From Nansenia antarctica (taxonomy: Eukaryota > Chordata > Actinopteri > Argentiniformes > Microstomatidae), in the NCBI GenBank assembly GCA_963989245.1, contig OZ022339.1, forward strand, positions 55,531,295-55,595,294: a stretch of DNA of 64,000 nucleotides, in the 5' to 3' direction. The notes below the pieces were generated by a model, which made no database searches, was not told where the DNA came from, and worked only from the letters and a program-made list of their open reading frames with translations. Each line of letters begins with the position of its first letter. Position 1 is the first letter of the stretch. Positions 1 to 11,741 of the stretch are shown piece after piece. Made by a program: the position numbers and the translations under genes.

Positions 1-340
1 ATATGAAATAACAAACAAACTCACTTCCTCAGTTCAGCCACAACCGGGGATGACATAAATTGCCACATAGCACACATTTGTTGATGTTGCTACATTATAG
101 TAGTTGTTGTTGATGACACTGCCTCGCGAATGGGGTGCAATTGAATGCCACAACATTAGCAGCTCCATTGGTTTTTATCAGGGACACCATGCTGAATTCC
201 TGCAGGCCATTTGAATGGATTCCTATTGCCCAGAAGGCCCTCTGCTTTCAGTTGTGATGTTGCTGAAGCATGTGAGGTCACAGCTGAGGTCGTTATTGTG
301 CCACTGCAGCCTGAATGCATCTCCCCTCAGCCTGAAGATG

Positions 341-350
341 AACACACACA

Positions 351-407
<57 letters not shown>

Positions 408-444
408 ACACATTGACACACATTTAAACACATACGCATGCTCA

Positions 445-524
<80 letters not shown>
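341..524. repeat. (CA)n microsatellite, interrupted
   Basis: Two CA tracts, 341-412 and 446-524, are separated by about 33 bases of non-repeat sequence. Long His/Thr or Thr/His frames across it are repeat artefacts. Confidence 0.97.
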
Positions 525-528
<4 letters not shown>

Positions 529-1547
529 AAAAGACACAGACTCAAACATGCAGGCAGACTCGTTCACACAATCAATCTCTCATCATTGGTCTGTATGTTT
601 ACTGGTTTCCTATTCAAATTAGAAGTGTACAGTATTGCACCCCCCTTGAAAGTATGCTATGTTTTCTAATAGCGCAAACAACCTATCCTTGTAAACAAAA
701 TAAGCACGTAAAGGCCAGTGTCATACAATGACACCAGATTATAGGAAACATTTTGTGTTGTTCAATATTGTACACCAATCTTCACTGAATGTTCTTCATC
801 ATGTTATCTCATTCCTTGATGGCTACCGATTTATTGTTGCTATTTAGCACTATTTTAAGGCTAAAATCTACATACTGGATTTTTAAGTAATCTCCAGACA
901 GACCTTTTGTCTAGCGCTCTCAGATCCCACCCACGACCAGCAAGGCTGGGGTCCTAGTTGGCCCTTTAAAGGCTGTCACATCCAGCCTCCTGTACAGGGC
1001 GATGCATGAGTGTTCAAAATGGCCCAGAACGTCTAATTGCATTACCTTCAAAGGCCACATCTGAGGATGAGATTGGAGCATGGTTCAGAGCATTGCTCAT
1101 TTACATTCTCCAGTCGCTCTTGTTCCCTACCCCCCCCCCCCCCCCCCTCCCCTCCTCATCCCAGCTATCCTTCCTACCCCTCCATCAATCTCCACTTGGA
1201 GTTGACATGCTGATGATTTGCTTCTTGTAGGGCAACATTAGCTTTTGTCTTATAATTCACATGTGAGGGGTCAGTGATATTCAGAGTCATGTGTTTGTGT
1301 TCCCTGACAAAGATCGGTCAACAAAGTCCTATATCCTCATCTTCTAGAAGGAGCCATTTTGGTTGATGTTGCTCTTTAAGTCCTCCTGTGGTTACCATCT
1401 GCCTCATTAGTATGGATGACTTCATATAGAGGCAATACATTACATGAATGGGACATGCCTTTGAATTGGAGTTGCATTCGAGCAGACAACAGCAGATATT
1501 AAATCACTACTAGGTAACAAAAAGCTGTTTAAAGGAATGCTGCCATA
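525..1547. other. Unique-looking sequence, no gene seen
   Basis: AT-rich sequence with a poly-C run at about 1131-1147. No coding exon, RNA gene or element ends were recognised. Given the prima1 orientation, this lies downstream of that gene. Confidence 0.5.
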
Positions 1548-1797
1548 CAGTGTGGACACACCTTCTCATTCAGTGGTTTTCTTTATTTTTATTATTTTCT
1601 ACATTGTCGATTAATACTGAAGACATTCAAAAGACATTCACATTTCAAAACTATGAAAGATCACATATGGAATTATGTAGTAAACAAAAAAAGTGTTAAA
1701 CAAACCAGAATATGTTTTATATTTTAGATTCTTCAAAGTAGCCACCTTTAGCTTTGATGATAGCTTTGCACACTCTTGGCATTCTCTCAATCAGCTT

Positions 1798-1863
<66 letters not shown>

Positions 1864-2017
1864 AGTGGAAAAGGAAACTGTGAACACCGCCCAGCATTCT
1901 CTTCACTAGAATACTTTGATGTCTTCAGTATTAATACTTTGATGTCTTCAGTATTAATCTACAATGTAGAAAATAATATATTAAGAAAAAACATTGAATG
2001 AGAAGGTGTGTCCAAAC
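1548..2017. mobile_element. Internally deleted Tc1-like element with a (GT)n core
   Basis: The ends are inverted repeats of about 70 bp (from GGACACACCTTCTCATTC on the left, matched in reverse at 1942-2013), flanked by TA at 1546-1547 and 2018-2019 as expected for Tc1/mariner. The sequence around 1722-1797 matches, in reverse, the C-terminal coding end of this transposase type (heavily represented in fish). The rest of the gene is missing. In its place is a (GT)n microsatellite at 1799-1861, followed by a partial duplication of the right repeat (1908-1945). The element cannot be autonomous. Confidence 0.85.
1799..1861. repeat. (GT)n microsatellite inside the Tc1 remnant
   Basis: About 31 uninterrupted GT units, sitting exactly where the deleted transposase body of the surrounding element should be. 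Confidence 0.95.
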
Positions 2018-2399
2018 TAGCCATCCATCACTGTTTGACGTCTTTTGGGGAAAGTTGCAGCGTCTAATAAGGAAGTGAATATTACATTTGGGGTTGACTC
2101 ACGTTGACACTTTGCTGATAAGATGCTTGATTTTATCTTTGTAAAAAGGCAGCAACAGCTTGGTATGATTAACAACTACTTTGTTGCCTTTTATTGACAG
2201 TCAGTTCTGAGAATACTCCTTTGCATCTGGTGAGACCTTTTTTTTGCTAAATGTATCTTTAGGTTAAGATTGGATAGTGAGAAAGCAGAATGGAATGGCC
2301 CATTGCCCCAATTAAGAGGCTGTTTTCTTCTTTTTAATCTAGAAATTTCCTTTTCTGCCCAAAGCCTTGTTTCTGTCGTTTCTTCAAACTTATTTTACA

Positions 2400-3660
2400 G
2401 CATCTTACTCTACACTAAAACATTTTTTATTTGAAATCAAACAAAGTTTAAAGAGGACGAGGAGTTTCGATTTCATGGTATCTGTGTACATGGTTGCACC
2501 ATTCAGAAATTACAACAATGTTATGCATAGTCCCCTTGCTTTTAATGTACCCAAAAGTAATTTGAGGCAAAACATTGTAAAATAAGAGAGATTTATCAGA
2601 TGTCCAAATTAGGCACTCGTCTAGTATTTGGTCGACAATCCTTTGCATGCAATAACTGGGTATCTTCTGGTGATGCTCTGCCAGGCCTGTACTGTAGCCA
2701 TCTTCAGTTAATGTTTGTTTTGAGGACGTTTTGTTAAGTCTCCTCTTCAGCAAATGACTTGTTTGACTTATCCAGTCAACAACCATCCTCTTCGTGGGCC
2801 TGAAAACCTCCCTAGTTGCTATCGCAGTATGTTTTGGGCACCATCCAATAAGTTTGGAGGCATTTGCTTGTACTTGGCTGACAAGACGTTTCGGTACACT
2901 TCAGAATTCATCCTGCTGCTGCTGTCAGCAGTTGCATCATCAATGATGACAAGTGATCGAGTGGAAGCCATACATTGTCAAGCCATAGCATTCCCATCAC
3001 CAGATTTCACAGATCAGGTGGTATGCTGTGGATATGGGGCAGTTCCTTTTTTTCTCCAAACTTTCCTCTTGCAATCACTCTGGTACATGATGTGTGTGTC
3101 AGTCCACACACATGTTTTTCCAGACCACTTTTTAGCTAGTTATAACCTGACCATCCTTTTTGAGTGGTTTGCACCTTGCAGTGAAGCCCCTGTAGTTCAA
3201 CTGGTGACATTCTGTGGATGGTAGTGTCTGACACATTGATGCCTATCCTGATCTGTGGGATAGTTGTTTTGGGGGTTTTCCTTCCATTGTAGAATTCATC
3301 CTTAGCCTACCAGGCTGTTTAAGATTTCTCTTTCCTTTTAATTAGTTTTTTTTTTCTGAGTGGGGCAGTCCCACTCATATTTTTCATTTTATTTGACAGA
3401 TACAGTGAAGATTTAGACAGGAAGGATGGGTGAGAGAGAGAGGAGGGATGACATGCAGGATATGTCCCCGGCCGGAATCGAACCGGGGACCTTAAGGTTA
3501 CATGGTCAGCGCTTAACCCACTACGTCACCTAAGCGCCCCGATTTTGGTAGGTTTAAGGTTTTGGCTGTTTCTGATCATTCAGCCTCATCATGGCATCCC
3601 TAACTTTCATTGATATATCTTTGGTCTTCATGTTCACAGGCACCAATAAAAAAAAGCCTA
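2400..3660 (-). mobile_element. Decayed Tc1-like transposase (minus strand), split by a SINE
   Basis: Read in reverse, fragments of one Tc1-family transposase appear in the right order. There is an N-terminal piece near 3540-3640 (MKTKDISMKVRDAM, helix-turn-helix region). A middle piece at about 2830-2960 reads VIIDDATADSSSRMNSEVYR. A C-terminal piece at about 2600-2720 contains AWQSI and ends KGLSTKY. Several stops and frameshifts separate them, and the catalytic DDE block is not intact. An unrelated tRNA-derived SINE at 3346-3540 interrupts it. Family assignment rests on remembered conserved segments of fish Tc1 transposases. Outer ends were not located. Confidence 0.75.
3346..3540 (-). mobile_element. 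tRNA-derived SINE
   Basis: On the minus strand the 5' end (3540) starts GGGGCGCTTAGGTGACGTAG, a degenerate pol III A box. It is followed by a clear B box GGTTCGATTCC at 3484-3474 and a non-tRNA body that ends in an A-rich tail near 3350. The tRNA-like head spans about 3467-3540. The element sits inside the Tc1 remnant, so it inserted later. Confidence 0.85.
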
Positions 3661-3756
3661 GAATCAATACTATGACTGCACAAATGATGTGAAGGAACAA
3701 TAAGAAAAACAATATGTAGTCAAATACCTTGAAAGCTGAGAATCTCCACGTTAACC

Positions 3757-5187
3757 TAATATGAATGAATGAATGAATGAATGGTCTTTATTGTCATTGA
3801 TATAGTGCAGGTACCAAACAACGGAATTTGGGAGGGGGGGCTCCCCTGGTGCTAGGAAAAAAAAAACTAAAAAACAAGAAGGGAAAGGATCTGGTTTACA
3901 TAAATAAAGGCTATGTACACTATCCACTATACTATACTATACAAATAAAACACTGTGCTGTACTCTATGCTATGCTATACCTATTCTAACATTTCCTATT
4001 CTCTGAACCTTATGTACCCTAGGGTTGTCATATTGCACATAGTGTTATTGCACATTCATTTAAAGTGTCGCAGTTTGCAGGTTTGAAATGTACACATTTG
4101 TGTTTCAGTATTACACTTGATTTCAATCTAGTAGCTGCCATCAATTTGTCTAGATTGTCCAGGGCCTAGAACCTAGGTCTTTGCTGTGTTCAGGGCCTGA
4201 ATGGCCCTGGGGTAGAAGCTGAGCTTCAGTCTGTTTGTCCTTGCGAACATGGTCCTGAACCGCCTGTTCGAGGGCAGCCGAGCAAAGTGTTCGTACCCAG
4301 GGTGGGATGGGTCTCTGGAGATCTTGGAGGCCTTCCTGAGGCAGCGTGTGTTGTACAGCTCTTCCAGAGAGGGGAGGGGGGCGCCGGTGATCTTCTGGGC
4401 CGATCTCACGACTCTCTGTAGCGCATTCCTCTCTGCGGCTGTGCAGCTGGAGAACCAGATGCAGATGCAGTAGGTGAGGATGCTCTCCACTGCGCAGCGG
4501 TAGAAGGCCACCAGCATCTCCTGTCCGATGTGGTCTTTCCTGGGACTCTCAGGAAGAAGAGGCGCTGTTGTGCCTTCTTGATGATGGCTGCTGTGTTGTT
4601 CTTCCAGGACAGGTCATCCTGTATGTGCACCCCCAGGAATCGGAGGGTTGAGACTCTCTCCACGCTCCCTCCGTCGACGAGCAGGGGCTGGACCTCAGAT
4701 TTTTTCCTCCTGAAGTCCACGATGATTTCCTGGGTCTTTGACTGGTTCAGCAGCAGGTTGTTAACCTTGCACAACTTGCTCAGCTGCTCTACCTCATCCC
4801 TGTACGCCGCCTCGTCCCCCCCCGAGATGCAGCCCACCACGGTGGTGTCGTCTGCAAACTTTACGATGGAGTTGCTGGGGTGGACGGGGGTGAAGTCGTA
4901 GGTGTAGAGGTTGTAGAGGATGGGGCTTAGCACGCAGCCCTGGGGGGACCCAGTGCTGAGTCTGAGGGCTGTGGAGGTGTGGGAGCCCACCCGCACCCTC
5001 TGGGGGCGGTCAGACAGGAAGTCCTTGATCCATGCACATATAGAGTGTGATAGTCCCAGGTCTAGTAGTTTGGTCACTAGCCTGTCTGGAAGGATGGTGT
5101 TGAAGGCAGAGCTGAAGTCCACAAAGAGTAGTCTTGCGTAGCTGTTTCCCCTCTCCAGGTGGGATAGAGTGGAGTGGAGAGGGGAAA
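3757..5187 (-). mobile_element. 5'-truncated L2-like LINE (family A, copy 1), reverse transcriptase part
   Basis: On the minus strand this is the 3' part of a Jockey-superfamily LINE. Reverse-transcriptase motifs appear in order: DFSSAFNTILP near 5120, SPQGCVLSP near 4930, and the catalytic FADDTTVVG near 4850. A frameshift near 4510-4550 precedes the C-terminal LPSLEELYNTRCLRKA region (4200-4400). The 3' end is a (TGAA)n-type tail at 3757-3783, typical of this LINE type. The endonuclease is absent (5' truncation near 5187). Two related copies lie at 15400-23000 and 57989-59385. The clade label (L2/Maui-like) is inference. Confidence 0.85.
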
Positions 5188-5189
5188 TT

Positions 5190-5272
5190 CATAATAGCAC
5201 TTATTTCATTACAAATCAAAACTTGCCTAAAAAAAAAATGCTTCACTGTCCTATTACTTACGCAGGGCACTG
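5190..5272. mobile_element. Right end of a small Tc1/mariner-type element
   Basis: Ends in ACTTACGCAGGGCACTG followed by TA at 5273-5274. This matches the terminal repeat of the complete small element at 6131-6406. The left part is missing where it meets the LINE. Confidence 0.6.
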
Positions 5273-5274
5273 TA

Positions 5275-6130
5275 TATCCTACAGTAACATACCGAACATG
5301 CAATAATGTTGCCAGTCTTCTATTGAAATACCATCTCTACAAAGCAAAATATTAAAGCTGCTGAAATCAAAACATGTTGCAATGAAAATCTATACACACA
5401 AGGTTCCTTGCTTGACTGCACTTATATAGTGCCTTATTCCACAGCACTTTACAATGGCTTCTCATTCACCCATTCACATATACATTCAAACTTCAATGGC
5501 GGCAAGCTCATCCAAGTCATGGATTTAGCAGTTGTCCTTTAGACTAGCCTATAGCCTAACTATGGTAATAAAAATCTCCCCAAGGTCCCAGGTCAGGGTA
5601 GGACCGTGGAGCCGTGGTCCTGGACTTTTTGTGGCTTTTTTTGGGCTGTTGTTGGAGATGGAAACACAAAGGTCTGAGGCTTCTGAGGCCAGGCACCGGG
5701 AACAAAAGTCACACTGGAAAAGCGCCACTTGATATACCTTTAAAGGGATAGTAAAAATCAGTGGATGTGAATGGGATCAAGAGACAAAGTTCAACATTGC
5801 ATGGTCAAATAAACTGAGATCCATCCAATTATGCCACGCTTAAATGTATTACCATTGTCATGAAATAAACGGTTAAACTGACGTCAGCGTCCTGGCTGAA
5901 CCATGGTTACAGTTTCTCCAATGGACTACATTCAGGGTGAGGAACCATCAGAGATTTAAAAAGTGAGCCATCCTGTTAATGTTATGATCATCATATTTTT
6001 TGTGAGTTCAAATAGATGAACCTACAATGAAACAAAAATGAACTATAGATCAATTTCAATTGAGCAATTTTATTTAAAACTAAAAAAAAGTCAGCATGTT
6101 GCAATTTAAATTAGTTCAATGCACAACCTA
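5275..6130. other. No gene; weak dispersed repeats
   Basis: A stretch at about 5394-5515 (GCACTTTACAATGGC...CACCCATTCACA) looks like a dispersed fish repeat, but I cannot classify it. The remainder is AT-rich with no recognised feature. Confidence 0.4.
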
Positions 6131-6406
6131 CAATGCCATGAGTAAGTAATGGGACAGTGAAGCATTCTTTGTTCTTTTGGCTTTACATTCCAACTGTTTG
6201 GATACTGTTAGGAGAGATTCTCAGCTTTTATTATTATGTATTGGTTTCATAATTCATAAATTACTTTGTATACATAGTCCCCCTATTTGAGTGAATTCAA
6301 AAGTGAATTGGGAGTATAATTGTTTAATTTCAAATTAAAACTTTTGGAGTGTAGAACCAAAAGAATAACAAATGCCTAAATATCCCATTACTTACGCAAG
6401 GCACTG
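6131..6406. mobile_element. Small Tc1/mariner-type MITE
   Basis: Inverted repeats of about 70 bp share GTAAGTAATGGGA followed by TCTTTTGG. They start CAATGCC on the left and end GGCACTG on the right, flanked by TA at 6129-6130 and 6407-6408. There is no coding capacity. It is 276 bp long. Confidence 0.8.
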
Positions 6407-7012
6407 TATTTGTTTAATGTTTTTGTATGTTATGCATACATTGTGCAACAACCTTTATTTACTCCCACATTGATGGCTTGTTCCAGACACACAACATTTA
6501 CTCAACTCAGATTTTTAGCATATCAATGTTTTGTCTTAATATATTTTATTCTATAAACATAGTATGTTCTTTACTCTGTACAGATGATAGACAGTCAAGA
6601 AGGCAAATCTTTTAATATTGATATTTACATCCATGCAATACTATTCAGACTTACTTTGTACATTATAATACACAATTATGTTCATTAAGTAGTTTAGTAG
6701 AGCTAAGATGGGCAGACCTGGATTTAAATAGTATTTGATTTTCTTCAAATAGTTGAGTTGCACTAGATTGAGTTTGTCCAGCACTCCGAGTGGGCCGTGT
6801 TTGCACTCTTGAGACTGTTCCTGTTGAGACAAAAAATCAAGTGCATCTTAAGTACTTAAAAAAAAGAAAACTATTTCGACACAATTTGAAAGGGATGGGC
6901 CAATTACTGCCAACGCTGGGGGCATGATCGCTTTTTAAACCATGTAAATGTGCGAAGATCACTACTGAAGATCATCTGACTGAAATTCTGCCAAGATTTT
7001 GCCTATTCTTAA

Positions 7013-7669
7013 AGAGATGCTCCACTAAATGTACATAGTATAGCTGTTTTCTTCTAGGATTTTATGTGGTTAATGGTCTTCAGTGGTTAATGGTCGTCAG
7101 CCTTCAGTCTGTGCGTTTTGCCCATTGAAGCCCATTAATTCCGTAACAGACTAAAACACTTAAATCAAGGATATATTATGACAATGATGCTTCTGAATAA
7201 TTTGACTATATTACTTTATTGATATGTAATTTATAAACCCACTTTTGAACATTTTCTTTTTTTTTATAATTTCCAGTACAAATGTTCTCAGTCACATGCT
7301 CCTTGTTTTCAATCCACCAGTAGGAAGGGACTCTGATGTCTCCCGTCAATCACAACTCTGACTGCCTAGCCAAGAGGAAGGGACTCTGTTGTCCACCTCC
7401 TGTCAATCACAACTGCAGCACGAGAGGCAGCTACTTGCGCATGTCAGGAAATAAGTCCTAAATATATTTTCTACTGTATGTTTAAAACAGAACAGAGCAT
7501 TTTATTTGGAAACTGAAACCGAAACATTTTACATCATAGTTGTAAAAGTATTTCAGAGTTGATTTTGAGTATTGTTATGGACACATTTTTTTTTAATGAT
7601 AGAGATTCTGACAGTAATTGAGAACATCTAAGTATACAATCTATAGGCTCATATGTTGGAGCATCACTT
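7013..7669. mobile_element. TTAA-flanked (piggyBac-type) MITE
   Basis: TTAA at 7009-7012 is followed by AGAGATGCTCCA. The right end TGGAGCATCACT is followed by TTAA at 7670-7673. The 12-bp inverted repeats differ at one base. No transposase is present. Inside is a degenerate direct repeat of about 35 bp (7323-7357 and 7377-7413, around GAAGGGACTCTG and GTCAATCACAACT). Confidence 0.75.
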
Positions 7670-7673
7670 TAAA

Positions 7674-8612
7674 GCTGACCAGCATTTGAGATCTGTGTGA
7701 AGTTGTTCCTGGCTGCTGCCAACATTTTATAAGCAATATCTGAGCCCTAGTGGGATAGAAGATGGGTTAAAGTAAACCTGCTATTTCACCAGACTAAGCA
7801 TTTGACAATTAATTAGATCTATCAACATAAAGTAATTCTTCTTTTACCATTACATTTTACTAGGACAGTTTATATCAAGATATGTTAGAACCTCACAAGA
7901 AATTATTGTTGCACTTAATATTCATGTTTGACATTTTAAACTTTTGCCAAAAATGTTCCTCAATAACCTTTTTTTACTTAACATTTCAATTGTCTGAATA
8001 TTACATCACAAGTTTGGGGGGTTCATTTAAGTCTTAACACGCTTCTCTGTGTGGAGTCAGCTTGTTTGGTTGCATTCCCCCCTGTGTTCAACATGCTTTT
8101 TAATGATGGAAATATAGTTTACACATACAGCAGCCCTCTTGTTATTGTATTTTACTTTAAGTATGATTAAGTGGCATGTCAAATTTGGGATTTCAAAGAA
8201 TTTCAGAATGCCAATCTAATTATGATTCCCTTCCTCTATCAATACAAGAAAAACACTATAAATATGCTCTCCTCTTAACAATCTTTAAGGAGTATAATTG
8301 TTATGACCTTGTGAAGACATTTTAGGTGAATTTGCCTAAAAGTGGAGGTGCATACTGTATGTCACTCCTCAATGGTCTCAAGATCACATAATCACTCTTT
8401 TACAATGTAACTAATGTCATGTCAATCAATTAAAACTTTACATATAGTCTAGACTATGCAAATACTCCATATGTGAAGAAAAAAAAAACTCCACATGTAA
8501 AAGTTGTCCCTAAAACCAGATCTACCCTACTGTCACATTTCCCCAAACCTTAACCATTAGGAAGAGGAAAGAACATCTGATCCTGTATCAGTGGAGGAGC
8601 TTACAGTATACC
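7674..8612. other. AT-rich sequence, no gene seen
   Basis: No exon, RNA gene or element end was recognised here. Confidence 0.5.
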
Positions 8613-9710
8613 TACAGTGGGGGAAATATGTATTCAACACATCAACACTTTTAATTCATTGCAGCTATTCACATTCAATTTAGACCAGAAATTGTAACAT
8701 TCCAATCCATAAAAAAGTTAGAGGCAATAATCGGGAAGGCAGAAATGAAAGAAGCACTGAACATGCTAACTGAAATGTGTTAATACTTGCTGGAAAAGCC
8801 TTTGTATCCAACGACAGCTTCAAGACGCTTGCTGTATATATTTTTTAAAAACTCAGTGATCAGGTGGGATTTTGGCCCATTTCCCTTCCAAACATTGCCA
8901 ATTTGTGTGATTTATGTCTTGTCTGACCAGACTACATTCTCCCAGTAATCTACAGGCTTCTCTAAATATTATGTAGCAAACTTCAACAAGCCTTTTCTTC
9001 AGTAAAGGAGTCTTCTGGGGTGATTGCAAATGGATACCGTGGCGGTGGGATGCATTGCCTATTGTTTTTGCTGTGAGAACTGTACCCGCTGCTTCCACTC
9101 TTTCTGGTGCGCTGCTCGAGTGGTCCTTGGCTCTTGGGCTACTCTTCTGACTAACTTTCTGACTGCCTGGTCAGAAATCTTGCGAGGAGCTCCTGTGCAT
9201 GGCGAGTTGATGGCGGAGTGATGTTCCTTCTAATTGCTTATAGGAACATTTAGGACTTGAGAAATCTGTCGGTAACCAGTGCCATTACTATGCTGCTCAA
9301 CAATCTTGTTGTAAAGGTCTTGGGAGAGCTCTTTGCCTCTAACCATCATGAGATGTTTCTTGCAGGAAAGCTTGGTGACAAATGATTTGTTTACTTGCAT
9401 TCAGAGGTGGGAAACCCTTTTTCAAAGAGTGAAAGTACTTACCCACCAACCCAGCGGATTCTAATTAGCACAGGTAGGAGAACTCATCAGTGTCATAAGC
9501 AGGTTTAGTGCTTTTTCTTACTGTGTTCAATACTTATATATTATATTATTTTATTATTATTGCTTTTTTATGGATTGGAATATAAAAAAGTGTTTAGCTG
9601 TGTAGTTTTATTGAGTTAATAATTGATTAATTTAGTTAAACAACATTTTATGTGAATAGCTGCAATGGAAATATGTTGCATTGAAAAATTCTTGATGCGT
9701 TGAATACTTA

Positions 9711-11725
9711 CAGTGGGGGAAATAAGTATTGAACACATCAACATTTTGTCCAGTAAATGTATTTCCAATGAGCCTATTCAAGTAAAATTTGCACCAGACT
9801 TTGGTATTAACACAAACAATCCAGACAAAAAAACGAATCTAAACATTAAAGTCCATATGTAAATTATCTGTAATAAAGTGGAATGAAACAGGAAAAAAGT
9901 ATTGAACATACTAACTGAAATTAATTCAATACTTAATGAAGAAGCCTTTGTTTGTAATGACAGCTTCAAGGCGCTTTCTGTATGAAGTAACTAATCGCCC
10001 GCAGTATTCAGGTGTGATTTTGGCCCATTCCTCTACACAGATTGACTTTAAATCTTGAAGATTGCAGGGGGGCCCTCTTGTGAATCTGGATCTTCAGATG
10101 CTTCCACAAATGTTCAATTGGGTTTAAGTCAGGTGATTGACTGGGCCATTCCAACAAGTTGATTTTCTTTCTCTGAAACCAATTACGAGTTCACTTTGCT
10201 GTATGCTTTGGATCGTTGTCCTGCTGGAAGGTGCACCCACGTCTCATCCTCAGCATCCTGGTGGATGGCAGCAGGTTCATCTCAAGAATCCCTCTGTACA
10301 TGGCTCCATTAACTGTTCCTTCAATGATATGAAGTCTGCCAGTACCACGAGAGAAAAACAGCCCCGCACCATGATACTTCCACCTCCAAACTTCACTGTT
10401 GGTATAGTCTGACCAGAGTACATGCTCCCAGTAGTTCACCGGCTTGTCCAAATGTTGTTTGGCAAACCTTAAACGAGCTTCAAGATGTCATTTTTTCAGT
10501 AGTGGAGTCTTGCGGGCTGAGCATGCACAGAGTCCATGGTGGTGGAGTACATTGCCTACTGTCCTTTCTGTCACAGTTGTACCTGCTGCCTCCAAGTCTT
10601 TCTTGAGCTCTTTCATAGTGGTCCTTGGCTCTTTGGCTACTCTTCTAAGTATCCTACTGACTCCCTGATCAGAAATCTTGCAAGGAGCTCCTGTGCGTGG
10701 CCGGTTGAAGGTGGAGTGATGTTGCTTCCACTTGCGGATAATGCCCCCAATGATGCTTACTGGAAGATTCAGAAGTTGTGAAATATGTCTGTAGCCAATT
10801 CCATTTTTCCATGTTTTGCAACAATCTGGTTGCGACGGTCTTGAGACAGCTCTTTGCTTTTACCCATCATTAGATGTTTGTTGTGTGGCACCTTGGTAAC
10901 AAAAAAACACTTTTATAGCCCATCAATATATTCTAACCCAGCTGACATTAATTAGCACAGATTGGAGGTAGAGTTGCCTCCTAATTAGAGTATTTTTTAG
11001 CTGGTTCCTTGCCTTTCCTTGCTGTGGTGTACTGCTTTTTCTTAGGGTGTGTTCTCACTAGAACATTTGCTTCACTTGGAATCAGAGTTTAGGATAAAAT
11101 TAACTTTGCTCTGCGTCGTTTGGAGCTGTGAGGACGCGCATTCGAAGTTGCTCCCGGAGCAAACAACCGACGCATGCTCCGCCTAAAAAGGTGGTTTCGC
11201 TCTGATTAGAAACGATGCATGCATCACTTCGCTTCACTTTTGGTGAGAACACTGCTTGAGGCAGTCTATAGGAAAACAACAGCGCATGCGTGTTGATCTG
11301 GATAAGAGCGGGACGAACAGGCAATTTTCAATTTTTCTGACCAATCAACTACCACGTCTGTTGCTTCGATTGCGTGCTTTGATTGCTTCGATGATGTATG
11401 TTACTTCGTTTACATAAAGAGCTGTGAGAACGCAAATTAGAGAAATAATTTATGCAACAATGTTGCAATCTCATCCACTTGCTCCGGGTCATGCTTCGGA
11501 TTTTCATGTGAGAACATGACCTTAGTGTGTTCAATACTTTTTTCCTGTTTCATTCCACTTTATTCCACATACATTTATTTACATATTGACTTTAATGTTT
11601 ATATTTTTTGTCTGGATTATTTGAGTTAATACCAAAGTCTGGTGCAAATTTCACTTGAATAGGCTCATTGGAAATACATTTACTGGACAAAATGTTGATG
11701 TGTTTAATACTTATTTCCCCCACTG
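9711..11725 (-). mobile_element. Tc1-like element, inner copy with decayed transposase
   Basis: It starts CAGTGGGGGAAATAAG and ends CTTATTTCCCCCACTG, flanked by TA at 9709-9710 and 11726-11727. It sits in the right terminal repeat of the outer Tc1 element. On the minus strand a transposase is recognisable from about 10870 to 9960. The order is an HTH region (VSRPSQPD), the linker KISDQGVSRILRRVAKEPRT, LWSDYTN (first catalytic Asp; consensus has E after D), and QQDNDPKHTAK (second Asp). The third acidic residue region is not readable. Frameshifts and stops make it dead. A MITE at 11045-11521 interrupts it further. Confidence 0.88.
11045..11521. mobile_element. MITE with 3-bp TTA duplication (PIF/Harbinger-like)
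   Basis: It interrupts the inner Tc1 element between TTA at 11042-11044 and TTA at 11522-11524. The ends are GGGTGTGTTCTCAC and GTGAGAACATGACC, an imperfect inverted repeat. There is no transposase. Superfamily is inferred from the 3-bp TTA duplication and GG terminus. Confidence 0.75.
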
Positions 11726-11741
11726 TATTTCCTCCACTGTA

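Larger units (their letters stand above)
8615..11739 (-). mobile_element. Tc1-like element, outer copy (host of a second Tc1 element)
   Basis: The left end starts CAGTGGGGGAAATATG with TA at 8613-8614. Its right terminal repeat is cut in two by the inner element: GCGTTGAATACT ends at 9708, and TTTCCTCCACTG resumes after the inner element and ends at 11739, before TA at 11740-11741. On the minus strand an N-terminal transposase region is readable at about 9360-8990 (KELSQDLYNKIVEQHSNG, then KISDQAVRKLVRR). The central catalytic part is deleted or scrambled near 8860-8980. It is non-autonomous. Confidence 0.85.

Noticed and set aside
211..731. Open frames rich in His/Thr
   Set aside because: They are translations of the (CA)n microsatellites with no start context or protein features.
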